Positions 51,380 to 61,100 of a stretch of DNA of 64,000 nucleotides are shown one piece after another. The stretch is from positions 1 through 64,000 of the forward strand of contig DATAWQ010000139.1 in NCBI GenBank assembly GCA_036267135.1. The letters are read 5' to 3'. Position numbers and translations under genes: made by a program. Positions within the stretch are counted from its first letter, which is position 1. Each line of letters starts with the position of its first letter. The notes under the pieces were generated by a model that saw nothing but the letters and a program-made list of their open reading frames with translations, was not told the DNA's origin and did not search any database. The stretch comes from PALSA-505 sp036267135 (GTDB lineage: Bacteria; Actinomycetota; Actinomycetes; Streptosporangiales; Streptosporangiaceae).

Positions 51380-52507
51380 TCAGCAGGAGCCGTCCCGACG
51401 CCTCAGGGCCAGGGAAATGTGCGCCGCGAGTTCGGTGAACAGTCCCGCGTCGGCGAGAGAGAAGCCGCGGCGGCCATCGCGCCGGATCACCGTCAGAACG
51501 CCCGCCACGGTGCCGGCGCTGCCGGGCAGGGCCACGCTGATCAGCGACTCTGCCCGGGCGGCGGCCAGGACGGGAACGCCGGAAGGGGTGCGGCCAAACG
51601 CCTCTTCGTCCTCGACCGGATCCAGCACGACGGGCCCCTTCCCGGCGACGACGTCGCGGATCACCGGGCACTCGGGCTGTACGGTGGTGAGCGGCCCGCG
51701 AGGCCCCGCGACCGCGTGCCGATTGGGCTTGCCGTTCGTGACCAGGTCGATGATCGCCCAGTCGGCCTGTTCGGCGATGAGCAACTGAGCCACCTCCGGG
51801 AGCAGGCCGGGATCGCCGGCGCGGCTCAGCAGCAGCTTGGTCACCTGGCTCATCAGCTCGAGCCGCAGCGCCCCGTCTACCATGGCGGTCACTTGTGCCG
51901 CCCGCGGGAAGACGGGCGGTACCGGTTCCCCGGCCAGAAGGGGCGCCCAGGCCGCCGCCAGCAGCGCCGGGTGACTGCTATCCGCGCCGGTCAGTCGGGA
52001 CACCGCCAACTGGACGTCCAGCGGGTGCCCGCGCCCGGTGAACTTGATGCCGAGCACTGCGGGCCGGCCGGTATGCAGCACAGCGTGCAGGTGACTGCGA
52101 AAGGCGGCCCGGGCCGCCATGTCAATGAATACGGGCATCGGCTTGCCGGCCAGAAATTCCAGCGGAGTCCCGGTCAGGGCCGCGGCCCGCGGATTCGCCT
52201 GCCGCACGGTGCCGGTGGCGTCCAGGATGAACAGCGCGAATGGAGCGTACCGGAATACCTGCCGCATCAGCACGCGGTCCCGCTCGTGGCGGGCCGAGCG
52301 GTGGGCGATCTGATCGCTGGTGGTCTCCAGTTGCTCGTGACAGACCCGCAGCTCTTCCTCGGCCGTCTCCAGTTCGAGCAGCGCGGCGGCCAGCAGTTCC
52401 GCCTCGGTGTCCTCCGGGGTGCGGCTGGACGAGCGCAGCCCGGCCAGCCTGCTGCTGAAAGCATCCAGTTGGTGGCCGAAGGTGCGCATGTCGAGTGGGG
52501 TGGTCAT
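51380..52507 (-). CDS. PAS-GAF sensor protein without output kinase domain
   Basis: A 375-residue cytoplasmic protein. A helical N-terminus (AELLAAALLELETAEEELRV, about 35-80) resembles a coiled coil. A PAS domain follows (about 85-190: FRYAPFALFILDATGTVRQA). A GAF domain occupies the C-terminal half (VTKLLLSRAGDPGLLPEVAQ to AGLFTELAAHISLAL). No histidine kinase or phosphatase domain follows, so it must signal through a partner. It is divergent from the GAF-ANTAR gene. The ATG at 52507 lacks a strong ribosome site. Confidence 0.8.
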   Translation of the reverse strand: MTTPLDMRTFGHQLDAFSSRLAGLRSSSRTPEDTEAELLAAALLELETAEEELRVCHEQLETTSDQIAHRSARHERDRVLMRQVFRYAPFALFILDATGTVRQANPRAAALTGTPLEFLAGKPMPVFIDMAARAAFRSHLHAVLHTGRPAVLGIKFTGRGHPLDVQLAVSRLTGADSSHPALLAAAWAPLLAGEPVPPVFPRAAQVTAMVDGALRLELMSQVTKLLLSRAGDPGLLPEVAQLLIAEQADWAIIDLVTNGKPNRHAVAGPRGPLTTVQPECPVIRDVVAGKGPVVLDPVEDEEAFGRTPSGVPVLAAARAESLISVALPGSAGTVAGVLTVIRRDGRRGFSLADAGLFTELAAHISLALRRRDGSC

Positions 52508-52602
52508 AAGGGTCCAGTCATCCGGTCTCTGGTGTCCAGTCAAGCACCTCTTCACTGTAAGCGGCTTCCGGCCGGTGAGCTCTACCCGCTTACCATGGGA
52601 AC

Positions 52603-53280
52603 GTGACAGCCAGCGACGTAGCCTTGGCGATGGCCCGGGCCGAGCATGCCCCCGGGCTGTCGGCCGAGCACCTGCTGCACGAGCTGACCACGGTGGCCGC
52701 CCGGATGCTGCCCGGGTGCTGCGGCGCCTCGATATCCATCTGGGCGCAGGACCGGGTGGTCCGGTCGGTGTTCTCCCACACCGATCTGGCCGCGCTCCGG
52801 CGTCTGCCCCGGCCGGCCGCGGAGGACCCGGAACGGCATGCGCTGGACCACGCCGAGGCGGTGAGCATCCCAGACACGCTGGCCCCGGGCTGGTGGACCG
52901 GCTTCTCGGCCGCCGCGGCCCTCCTCGGTATCCGGTCGCTGGCGATCTGGCCGGTGCCCGGCGGTCCGTGCGCGGCCTTCGGTTTCTACGCCGCCTCACC
53001 CGGTGCCTTCGACGATGCCACCCTGACCATCATCACCGCGCAGGCCGGCGTGGTGCTCCGGGACGCCGAGTACCACGACCAGTTGCTCAGCGACGCGCAC
53101 CGGCTGCGGACCAGCCTGCGTTCTCACACCGTCATCGACCAGGCTATCGGGATCATCATGGCGGAGCGGCGATGCACCCCGGCCGACGCCTTTGCCAGCC
53201 TGCAGGGACTCTCCCAGACCGACAACGTGCGGCTGGCTGACCTGGCCGCAAAGCTGGTCGCCCAGCGCTCGCTCCGCTGA
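52603..53280 (+). CDS. GAF-ANTAR RNA-binding antiterminator protein
   Basis: A 225-residue protein. Residues about 20-155 form a GAF sensor (ARMLPGCCGASISIWAQDRV; RSLAIWPVPGGPCAAFGFY). Residues about 165-220 form an ANTAR domain: LRTSLRSHTVIDQAIGIIMA with the conserved alanine-, glutamate- and arginine-containing AERRCTPADAF. ANTAR proteins bind paired RNA hairpins and prevent transcription termination. GTG start. Confidence 0.9.
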   Translation: MTASDVALAMARAEHAPGLSAEHLLHELTTVAARMLPGCCGASISIWAQDRVVRSVFSHTDLAALRRLPRPAAEDPERHALDHAEAVSIPDTLAPGWWTGFSAAAALLGIRSLAIWPVPGGPCAAFGFYAASPGAFDDATLTIITAQAGVVLRDAEYHDQLLSDAHRLRTSLRSHTVIDQAIGIIMAERRCTPADAFASLQGLSQTDNVRLADLAAKLVAQRSLR

Positions 53281-53291
53281 TGGCCCGGCTG

Positions 53292-55145
53292 TCAGTCGTC
53301 CGTGACCTGGTTCACCACCAGGATGGCGCCCTTGACGTCCTGCTCGACGTCGTCGTCAAGGAGCAGGCAGCACTCGACCTCCAAGCGTACGGTCCGGCCG
53401 CGGCGGTTCACCGCCTCGAGAGCCACCCGCTTGGTGCCGCGTTCCTTGGCCTGGAACATGTCCTTGAGCAGGGGGGCGATGTCCTGCATGGGCAGGCCGA
53501 TATCCAGGCTGAGCAGCGGGCGGCCCTCGGCCTCGTCCGGGCGGATGCCCCACATCTCCTCCGCTCCCGGTCCCCAGACCTGCACGCTCAGGTCGGTGCC
53601 GATCACGATGACCGTGCTGCCCAGGCTGCGCAGCACGGAGCCGAGAAAGGAGTTGGCCGCGTCCAGCTCGTCGGTGCGCAGCCGTAGCGCGTCGTTGATC
53701 TCCTGCAGTTCGTCGTTGGTGGACTGGAGCTCCTCGTTCATCGTCTCCAGTTCCTCGTTGGTGGACTGGAGTTCCTCGTTGGTCGTCTCCAGTTCCTCGT
53801 TGGTGGACTGGAGTTCCTCGTTGGTCGTCTCCAGTTCCTCGTTCAGCGACTGCAACTCCTCGTACGCCCGCTCCAGTTCGTGGTTGGAGTGCTCGAGCTC
53901 GTCGCGCAGTCGGCGGTATCTGGTGACGTCGACGAAGTTGATGCCGACCCCGGTCAGGTCACCGGCCATACCGAACAGCGGCACTACGTGCACGTCGAAA
54001 ACCTCGGCATCCTGTGCGGCAGGCCGGTGCCAGAGGATGTCGTTGAGTTCCACCCGGCGCTGTTCCCGCCTGACCCGCTCGATGACCGAGCGCAATTCGA
54101 CCGGCCGGTAGGAGATCTCCAGGTCATGGAAGGGCCGTCCGGTGTCGCGGGGATGCAGGCCGAACAGTACTTCGGCCTTGTGATTGGCCACCGCCAGCGT
54201 CCCGGCTAGGTCGATGGCGAGCTGGGCCACCGGTCCCGCGGTCAGTGCCGCGCCTTCCAGCCGGCTGGCATGTGGGGTGGGTTCGGTGTACTCGGCCCAG
54301 GCCGACCGGGGCGGAATGCCTGACACCGCGCTGGGCAGCTTGCGGAACAACCGCTTGCGCAGGTCCACCGGCTCGAACCGGTCGCTAGGGTTCAGCAGCA
54401 TCTCTGCCTTGCCCAGAAACAGGAACCCCCGCTCGGACAGCGCGAAGTGGAAGCGCCTGATGATGTCCGCCTGGGTCTCCGCGTTGAAGTACATCAGGGT
54501 GTTCCTGGCCACCAGCAGGTCCACGCGGGAGATGGGGGCGTCATGGGTCAGGTCGTTGCGGCCGAAGATGACCTGGCGGCGCAGATCCCGGCGGAAGGTA
54601 TGCTGCTGGCCGTTCGGTTCGAAGTAGGTCTTGCAGTACTCCTCGGGCATGTCCGCGAGCTGCTTGTCGGTGAACGTGCCGGCCCGGGCCTGCTGCAGGG
54701 CGTCCTCGTCCAGGTCGGTGGCGTAAATCTTGACGCGCTCCAGGAACGCCTCCGTGCCCAGCGCCTCGGCCAGGATAATGGCCAGCGTGTAGGCCTCCTC
54801 GCCGGTGGCGCAACCCGCGCTCCACAGCCGCAACGGGCGGTTGGGTGGCTTGGCGGCCAGCAGTTCAGGCAGAATCTTTTCCCGCAGCTCGTGCCAGGCG
54901 GGAGAATCGCGGAAAAAACTGGTGACGTTGATCAGCAGGCTGTCGAAGAGCTGAGTGAACTCGTCCGGCTCCAGCTCGAGGTAGTCCCGGTACTCCGCGA
55001 ACGTCTGCAGCGACAGGGCGTCCATCCGCCGCCGGGCCCGGCGCATCAGCGTGGTCGGCTTGTACCCGGTGAGATCGAAACCGCGGGTTTCCTTGAGCAT
55101 GAGCAGCAGGTCGTCGAAATCCTGCCGGTTGTCATCCACCACCAT
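53292..55145 (-). CDS. CheR-type methyltransferase with PAS domains and heptad-repeat coiled coil
   Basis: A 617-residue protein. Residues 1-about 280 form a CheR methyltransferase: helical N-domain (GYKPTTLMRRARRRMDALSL), NVTSFFRD, the S-adenosylmethionine loop LWSAGCATGEEAYTLAI, and the late DLLVARNTLMYFN. A PAS domain (about 325-420) follows, then a near-perfect coiled coil (about 420-490) built of NEELQSTNEELETT units, and a second PAS domain (about 495-610). The architecture is that of CheB-CheR-PAS hybrids, but CheB is a separate gene 39 bases upstream. No receptors, CheA or CheW are present, so a chemotaxis role is unlikely. ATG with TGAGG upstream. Confidence 0.9.
   Translation of the reverse strand: MVVDDNRQDFDDLLLMLKETRGFDLTGYKPTTLMRRARRRMDALSLQTFAEYRDYLELEPDEFTQLFDSLLINVTSFFRDSPAWHELREKILPELLAAKPPNRPLRLWSAGCATGEEAYTLAIILAEALGTEAFLERVKIYATDLDEDALQQARAGTFTDKQLADMPEEYCKTYFEPNGQQHTFRRDLRRQVIFGRNDLTHDAPISRVDLLVARNTLMYFNAETQADIIRRFHFALSERGFLFLGKAEMLLNPSDRFEPVDLRKRLFRKLPSAVSGIPPRSAWAEYTEPTPHASRLEGAALTAGPVAQLAIDLAGTLAVANHKAEVLFGLHPRDTGRPFHDLEISYRPVELRSVIERVRREQRRVELNDILWHRPAAQDAEVFDVHVVPLFGMAGDLTGVGINFVDVTRYRRLRDELEHSNHELERAYEELQSLNEELETTNEELQSTNEELETTNEELQSTNEELETMNEELQSTNDELQEINDALRLRTDELDAANSFLGSVLRSLGSTVIVIGTDLSVQVWGPGAEEMWGIRPDEAEGRPLLSLDIGLPMQDIAPLLKDMFQAKERGTKRVALEAVNRRGRTVRLEVECCLLLDDDVEQDVKGAILVVNQVTDD
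53712..53837. repeat. Three 42-base tandem repeats inside the CheR-PAS gene
   Basis: Successive 42-base units on the + strand (each containing CTCGTTGGTGGACTGGAG and a CGTCTCCAGTTC half) encode a 14-residue unit, ELQSTNEELETTNE, two coiled-coil heptads. Near-identity of the copies suggests recent expansion or gene conversion and possible length variation. Confidence 0.75.
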
Positions 55146-55184
55146 CGAACCTCAATGTCAGAGCCGGCCCCAGGTCAGCGCCGG

Positions 55185-56216
55185 TCAGGTTTCGTCGTCC
55201 TGATTTTGCGAGACCCCGGCCCGCTCGAGCAGGCCGCGGATGGTGACCAGCGCGTCCCCCGCCTGGCGGGCGGCTTCCCGGAACCCGGCGGCGGAGTGCA
55301 AGTGACCGCGCTTGTCTGCCTCGTCGGCCATGTGCTGGGTGAGCCGGTTCCGTTCGTCCAGCCGTAGTGTCGCCACCCATAGGGCCTGCTCGACGGCGGC
55401 GGCGTGCCCGTTCAGGAGGCTGGCCGGAGACCAGCCATGACCGACCCGGCACTCGTACCGGCCTGGTCGCACCGCTGTCGAATAGTGCAGCGGTCCCCCG
55501 CACTCGGGGCAGGTCAGGCCGCTCCATTCACCGGGCGGCCGGGACGCGGCCGGTCCCGATTCGGTCACGATGCCGGGCAGGTGCGAAGGATCAGTTGGGT
55601 TCGCCGGGTTCGCCGGGTTGTTCCTGGGACTGGCCACGCTTTCCTGGCTCTCCCGCACGATCAGGCCGGCGATCTCCGGAACCGATAGCACCTTGGGATG
55701 CTGGGTGGCGGCCAGGGCCGCCCTCGGCATGCCCGGGTAGGCAGACTCGGCGGGGTCTTGCACGGCGATCAGGCCGCCGCACCGTTCCACCACCGCGGCC
55801 CCCGTCGCGCCGTCGTCGAGCGTGCCACTGAGCACCACGGCCAGCACCCGCATCCCGCAAGCGTCTGCCGCGCTGGAGAACAACGGGTCGGCGGCCGGAC
55901 GATGGCCGTTCTGGCGTGGCCCGTGCGACAACTTGACGCGGCCGTCCTCGATGAGCAGGTGGCAGTCGGGCGGCGCCACATATACATGGCCGGGACGGAT
56001 GTCTTCTCCGTCCTTGGCCGCACTGGCCGACAGCGGGCCGGACCGGTTCAGGACGTTCGCCAGGGCACCCCCGCTGCTGGGCGGGATGTGCAGCACGACG
56101 AGAAGCGAGGCGGGCAAATTCCCGGGCAGCCGGGACAGCAGATCCCGCAAGGCCTCGATGCCTCCCGCCGAGGCGGCGACCACCACCATGTCGCGGCGTT
56201 GTGCGGTATTCACCAA
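55185..56216 (-). CDS. CheB-type protein-glutamate methylesterase with C-terminal zinc ribbon
   Basis: A 343-residue protein. The catalytic triad is visible as S16 (VAASAGG), H43 (VLHIPP) and D135 (GTLDDGATGA). No receiver domain precedes it. After an N-P-A-rich linker (about 200-215) there is a four-ligand zinc-ribbon-like segment, TCPECGGPL to YECRVGHGWS, and a helical tail (ADEADKRGHLHSAAGFREAA). This layout is common in CheB-like proteins of sensory CheB/CheR systems outside chemotaxis. It lies 14 bases downstream of the helical-protein gene and 39 upstream of CheR. Confidence 0.9.
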   Translation of the reverse strand: MVNTAQRRDMVVVAASAGGIEALRDLLSRLPGNLPASLLVVLHIPPSSGGALANVLNRSGPLSASAAKDGEDIRPGHVYVAPPDCHLLIEDGRVKLSHGPRQNGHRPAADPLFSSAADACGMRVLAVVLSGTLDDGATGAAVVERCGGLIAVQDPAESAYPGMPRAALAATQHPKVLSVPEIAGLIVRESQESVASPRNNPANPANPTDPSHLPGIVTESGPAASRPPGEWSGLTCPECGGPLHYSTAVRPGRYECRVGHGWSPASLLNGHAAAVEQALWVATLRLDERNRLTQHMADEADKRGHLHSAAGFREAARQAGDALVTIRGLLERAGVSQNQDDET

Positions 56217-56230
56217 GTTCTCCTGCCCGT

Positions 56231-56635
56231 TCAGTCCGCGCCCAACCGCACATCGGGTGCCGCGGCCCCATCGGTGAGGTGGGCACCGGCGGACCGGTCC
56301 ACTTCGGCGAGCTGACGGTGCCGCTCGGCCTGCTCCTCGTAGCGGGCGGCATTCCCCACTCCGGTCAGGGCAAGCTCATCGTAGAGGTCGGCCAGCCTAT
56401 CGTGCACCTCGGCCGAGTGCAGGTACGCGGCCGAGGCGAGCCGGGTGGCCTCGACCGCGTGCGCCCTGGCCTGGCTGGCCCACGCTGCGGCCCGCGCCAG
56501 CCGCTCGCGCTCTGGCACGAGAACGGCCCCCGGGCTGGACATCTCGTGATTGCGGATGCGCAGCTCGCTGAGCCGGTCCGAGATCTCCGCTAGCCGCCTG
56601 CGCACACGCAGGTCGAGGGGGTCATTGTGGCTCAC
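56231..56635 (-). CDS. Helical protein preceding the CheB/CheR genes
   Basis: A 134-residue, alanine- and glutamate-rich protein, probably a helical hairpin: LRVRRRLAEISDRLSELRI, then ARAAAWASQARAHAVEATRL and VHDRLADLYDELALTG. No signal peptide or membrane segment. Position suggests it is a partner or regulator of the CheB/CheR pair. I recognise no family. Confidence 0.68.
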   Translation of the reverse strand: MSHNDPLDLRVRRRLAEISDRLSELRIRNHEMSSPGAVLVPERERLARAAAWASQARAHAVEATRLASAAYLHSAEVHDRLADLYDELALTGVGNAARYEEQAERHRQLAEVDRSAGAHLTDGAAAPDVRLGAD

Positions 56636-56741
56636 AGCTCAACCGTGCCTCTCTGGCCGGCTGTTCTGTGGCCGGTGGGATCGGGGCTGCTGCTACGTAC
56701 TTTCGCATTCACCTGGCCACGGCACAACCCTGAGCCCGGGT

Positions 56742-57434
56742 TCATAGCTGCCGGCGGATGCCCGGCTCGCTCTCGGCCTGCTCGATTTGGTGTCCGAGGT
56801 CGCCTTCGATGGACGTGCGGGCCCGGCCGCGCCGCCCCAGCGGCAGTATCGTCCGCTGCGCGCCGTCCTCAAGCAGCAACGCCAGCGCGCCGTAGAGGCA
56901 GAACGCCACCAGCGGTACCCCGAGCCAGCCGGAGACCTTCTCAAGCGTTGTCCCGCCCACCGCGGCCTGGTAAAGGCCGGTCAGCACGAACCGGCACGAC
57001 CCGGCGAGCAGCAGCACCCCGAATAGCGGCTTGGACCGCAGCGCTCCGGCCGACAGCACCAGCATCATGGTGGCCAGCGTGAGCAGGAAGATGCCCAGTG
57101 AGGTGCTGGTCGCGCCGGCGGGCGTGCGCAGCACGGTCAGCGCGGTCGCCACCCAGGTGGCCCCGAGCGTGCTGAGCGCGGTGGCGGCGCCGCTGTCGCG
57201 GGCCAGGAACGCGAACACCCCGGCCAGCAGTTCCAGCGGGGCCACGAACGCCAGCACCATCACCATCAGCGCGCTGCCCTGGGCCAGCGGCACCCACTGC
57301 AACTCCAGCGCGGTGAGCAAGATGGTGCCGGTGCCGAAGGCCAGGAACCCGAGTGGGAGAGGGCTGGCCACCGGCCGCAGCACGATCCTCGTGATGGCTT
57401 CCGGCGCTAGCTCGCCGCGCTCCTTGGGTGACAT
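56742..57434 (-). CDS. GPR1/FUN34/YaaH-like membrane protein (acetate-type transporter)
   Basis: A 230-residue protein with six transmembrane helices between about residues 20 and 200. SPLPLGFLAFGTG near residue 20 is close to the family signature. The tail (about 200-230) is charged. Family members move acetate, succinate or ammonium or sense them, which would complement acetate production by the PoxB-like enzyme. Three consecutive ATG codons begin the frame; the third (57434) leaves room for GGAAG. It follows the truncated YihY gene closely. Confidence 0.75.
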   Translation of the reverse strand: MSPKERGELAPEAITRIVLRPVASPLPLGFLAFGTGTILLTALELQWVPLAQGSALMVMVLAFVAPLELLAGVFAFLARDSGAATALSTLGATWVATALTVLRTPAGATSTSLGIFLLTLATMMLVLSAGALRSKPLFGVLLLAGSCRFVLTGLYQAAVGGTTLEKVSGWLGVPLVAFCLYGALALLLEDGAQRTILPLGRRGRARTSIEGDLGHQIEQAESEPGIRRQL

Positions 57435-57436
57435 CA

Positions 57437-58009
57437 TCATCTTCCGCGCTCGGCTCGCTGAGCGCTGGCCCGGGCCTGTGGGTGGCCGGCCCGGGCGGCT
57501 GCTTCCCGTTCGGCTTCGGCGTCGACTGCCGCACCCAGGAGCACATCCAGGCCCGTCTCCAGCGCGGCCATGCCGCCGGAGGCGCTCCACACGGCTACCA
57601 CCACGCCGATGATCAGCGCGGTCAGCGAGGCACCGTGCGACCAGTGCGTGGCCGAATCCACCGCCTGGACGAACACCGAGGAAGCCCCCGGTGGCAGGGC
57701 CTTGTTGAGGCCACTGACCCAGGTCTGGACGGTGCTGGCGCCGATGTGCACCACCGTGACCAGGCCCAGCAGGGCGATCAAGGCGGGGAACAGGGCCAGG
57801 AACCAGTGGTAGGCCAGGGCCGCCGAGGTCATCGTGCAGCGGTCGGATACGAACTCCTTGCCGCTGCGCTTGAGGGTGTGCCGCCATCCGGTCTGCCCCA
57901 GCTCTAACGGGTTATCCGGGCCGCCGGGCACCTTGTGTGGCGGCGGAATTTCCTGTCCGGGCGGAGCACGGTCCGCACCGATGTCCCTGCCGCGGTCAGC
58001 TCGGGCCAT
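57437..58009 (-). pseudogene. YihY/BrkB-family membrane protein, C-terminally truncated
   Basis: The first about 155 residues match the YihY family: MTSAALAYHWFLALFPALIA, VSGLNKALPPGASSVFVQAV and VVVAVWSASGGMAALETGLD. Normally three or four more helices follow for a total near 300 residues. Here the sequence switches to a hydrophilic alanine-, glutamate- and arginine-rich tail and ends at residue 190. The next gene starts within a few bases, so no missing half remains. It may be a deletion relic or a shortened but expressed protein; a GGGTAG element lies 52 bases upstream. Confidence 0.65.
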
Positions 58010-58061
58010 GTCGTCTCACTTTCGTCGGGCATTGGTCGGCTTTCAACCCTGGCCGGCCCGG

Positions 58062-58086
58062 CTACCCGCCACCGCACCCTCCATGC
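58062..58086 (-). promoter_or_regulatory. Weak SigB/F-type element before the truncated YihY gene
   Basis: GCAT, 15 bases, GGGTAG, divergent from the much better element of the FAD/Fe-S gene seven bases away. Confidence 0.35.
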
Positions 58087-58093
58087 GCGCCCA

Positions 58094-58118
58094 GTTTGAC
58101 GGTTTTCGCGGCGGGTAG
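58094..58118 (+). promoter_or_regulatory. SigB/F-type promoter of the FAD/Fe-S oxidoreductase gene
   Basis: GTTT, 15 bases, GGGTAG, an exact match, with the -10 36 bases before the ATG at 58155. Confidence 0.68.
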
Positions 58119-58154
58119 CGCCCGGCCATCAAGCCGACCGCGGAGAGGTCACTC

Positions 58155-61100
58155 ATGGCCCGTATTCCCTTGCCGGATCCTGTCGTCCGCCATCCTGATC
58201 CCTTGCAAGCCGATGCCGCCGCCCTCGAGCGCGGCCTGCGGCGGCAGGTCGACGGCGAGGTCCGGTTCGATCCGGGCAGCCGCGCCACCTACAGCACGGA
58301 TGCCTCGAACTACCGCCAGGTGCCGATCGGCGTGGTCGTCCCGCGCAGCGTCGAGGCGGGTGCGGCCACGGTCAGGGTGTGCCGCGAGCACGGCGCGCCC
58401 GTGGTCTCCCGGGGCGGCGGCACCAGCCTGGCCGGGCAGGCCTGCAACGCTGCGGTGGTCATCGACTGGTCCAAGTACTGCCACGGCGTGGTCTCGGTCG
58501 ACCCGGCCACACGCACCTGCGTGGTCGAGCCCGGCATCGTGCTGGACGAACTCAACCGCCAACTGGCGCCGCACCGGCTGATGTTCGGCCCGCGTCCGGC
58601 CACCCACGACCACTGCACGCTGGGCGGCATGATCGGCAACAATTCCTGCGGGGCGACGGCGCAGGCCTACGGCAAGACCGTGGACAACGTCGTCCGGCTG
58701 GAGGTGCTGACCTACGGCGGCGAGCGGTTCTGGGCCGGGCCAACCGGCGACGAGCAGTACGCCGCCATCCAGTCCGCGGGCGGCCGGCGTGCCGGCATCT
58801 ACCGGGAGCTGCGGGAACTAGCCGAGGCGCAGGCCGAGGAGATCCAGCGGCGCTACCCGCGCATCCCGCGCCGGGTGTCCGGCTACAACCTCGACTCGCT
58901 GCTCCCGCAGAACGGCTTCGACGTCGGCCAGGCCCTCGTCGGCAGCGAGAGCACGCTGGTGACGATCCTGCGCGCCGAGCTGAGCCTGGTCCCGGTGCCC
59001 GCGGCCCGCACCCTGGTGGTGCTCGGCTACCCCGATATCGCCGCCGCGGCCGACGCGGTGCCCGTCATCGCGCCCCATGACCCCGAGCAGCTCGAAGGCG
59101 TGGACAGCCGCCTGGTCACCTTCGAGCGGGAGCGGCGGATGAACCCCAAGGGCCTGCACCTGCTGCCCGAGGGTCACGGCTGGCTCATGGTCATCTTCGC
59201 CGGGGACTCCAGAGCGGAGACCGACGCGAAGGCGCAGGCCCTGATCGGCGAACTGCGCGCCGCCGGGCACCCGCCGAGCGTCAAACTCTACGACGACGCC
59301 GAGCACGAAGCCGAACTCGCCGATGTCCGCGAGGTGGCGCTCGGCGCCACCGCCCGGGTACCCGACATGCCCGCCACCTGGGAGGGCTGGGAAGACTCCG
59401 CCGTGCCACCCGAACGGCTCGGCGACTACCTGCGTGACCTGGGCAAACTGTACAACGAGTTCGGGTACGCGGGCTCGGCCCTGTACGGCCACTTCGGTCA
59501 CGGCTGCGTGCACACCCGGATCCCCTTCGACCTGGTCACCTCCGGCGGCATCGCGGCGTTCCGTCGGTTCATCGAGCGCGCGGCCGATCTGGTGGTGTCC
59601 TACGGCGGGTCGTTCTCCGGCGAACACGGTGACGGACAGTCGCGGGGCGAATTGCTGCCCAGGATGTTCGGCGCGGAGATCGTGCGGGCGTTCGGGCAGT
59701 TCAAGGCGATCTTCGACCCGGGCAACCGGATGAACCCCGGCAAGGTCGTGGCCCCGTACCGGATCGATGAGAACCTGCGGCTCGGGACGTCCTGGGCCCC
59801 GCGCGACTACGACACCTACTTCCGCTACCCCGATGACGACGGCCGGTTCGACCGGGCCGTCATGCGGTGTGTGGGGGTGGGCAAGTGCCGACGCGACCAC
59901 GGGGGCGTGATGTGCCCCTCCTACATGGCCACCAGGGAGGAGGAACACTCCACCCGGGGCCGCAGCAGGCTGCTGTTCGAGATGCTGGAGGGCCACGCCG
60001 ATTCCCCGGTCACCGCCGGCTGGCGGTCCACCGAGGTCCGGGACGCCCTCGACCTGTGCCTGGCCTGCAAGGGCTGCAAGCGGGACTGCCCGGCCGGGGT
60101 GGACATGGCCACCATGAAAGCCGAGTTCCTGGCCCACCACTACCAGGGCAGGCTCCGGCCGCGGGCGCACTACTCGATGGGCTGGCTGCCCGCCTTCGCC
60201 CGGCTCGCGTCCCGGACGCCCGGCCTGGTCAACGCCGTTAGCCAGGCCCCGGTGCTGCGCGCGGCCCTCACCGCGGCGGGCGGTCTGGACCGCCGCCGCC
60301 GGGTGCCGCTGTTCGCGGCCCAGACCCTGCAGGGCTGGCACGCCGGGCACGACCCAGGGACGGCCGGCCTGCGTGGCGAGGTCGTGCTGTGGCCGGACAC
60401 GTTCACCAACCACTTCGCCCCCGCGATCGGGATCGCCGCCGTGCGGGTCCTGGAGGCGGCCGGCTGGCGGGTCACCGTGCCGGCCCAGCCCCCGTCCAGC
60501 CAGCCACTGTGCTGTGGCCTGACCTGGATCTCCACCGGCCAGCTGGCCACCGCCCGGCGGGTGCTGCGTCGCACCGTGCACACCCTCGCGCCCTACCTGC
60601 GGCGCGGCGCCAAGATCGTCGGGCTGGAGCCGAGCTGCACCGCGGTGTTCCGCTCCGACGCCCGCGAGCTGATGCCCGGCGACCGCGACGTCCAGCGGCT
60701 GCGGGAGCAGACCGTCACCCTGGCCGAACTGCTCCGCCACCACACCGAGGGCTGGCAGCCACCCCGCCTCAGCGGGCAGGCCATCGCCCAGACCCACTGC
60801 CACCAGCACGCCATCATGGGCTACGACGACGATCAGGCCCTGCTGGGCGACGCCGGGCTCGACCTCGACGTGCTGGACTCCGGATGCTGCGGTCTGGCCG
60901 GCAACTTCGGTTTCGAAGCCGGCCACTACGACGTCTCCATGGCCTGCGCCGAACGCGCCCTGCTTCCCGCCATCCATGAAGCGCCCCTGGACGTCCTTGT
61001 GCTGGCCGACGGCTTCAGCTGCCGCACCCAGATCGAGCAGGCCAGCACCGGCCACACCCCGGTCCACCTGGCCGAAGTGCTGGCCGCCGGGCTAGACGGC

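Noticed and set aside
58818..61067. Open frame of about 750 codons opposite to the FAD/Fe-S gene
   Set aside because: The sense strand has complete FAD, Fe-S and CCG motifs; the antisense product shows no family features.
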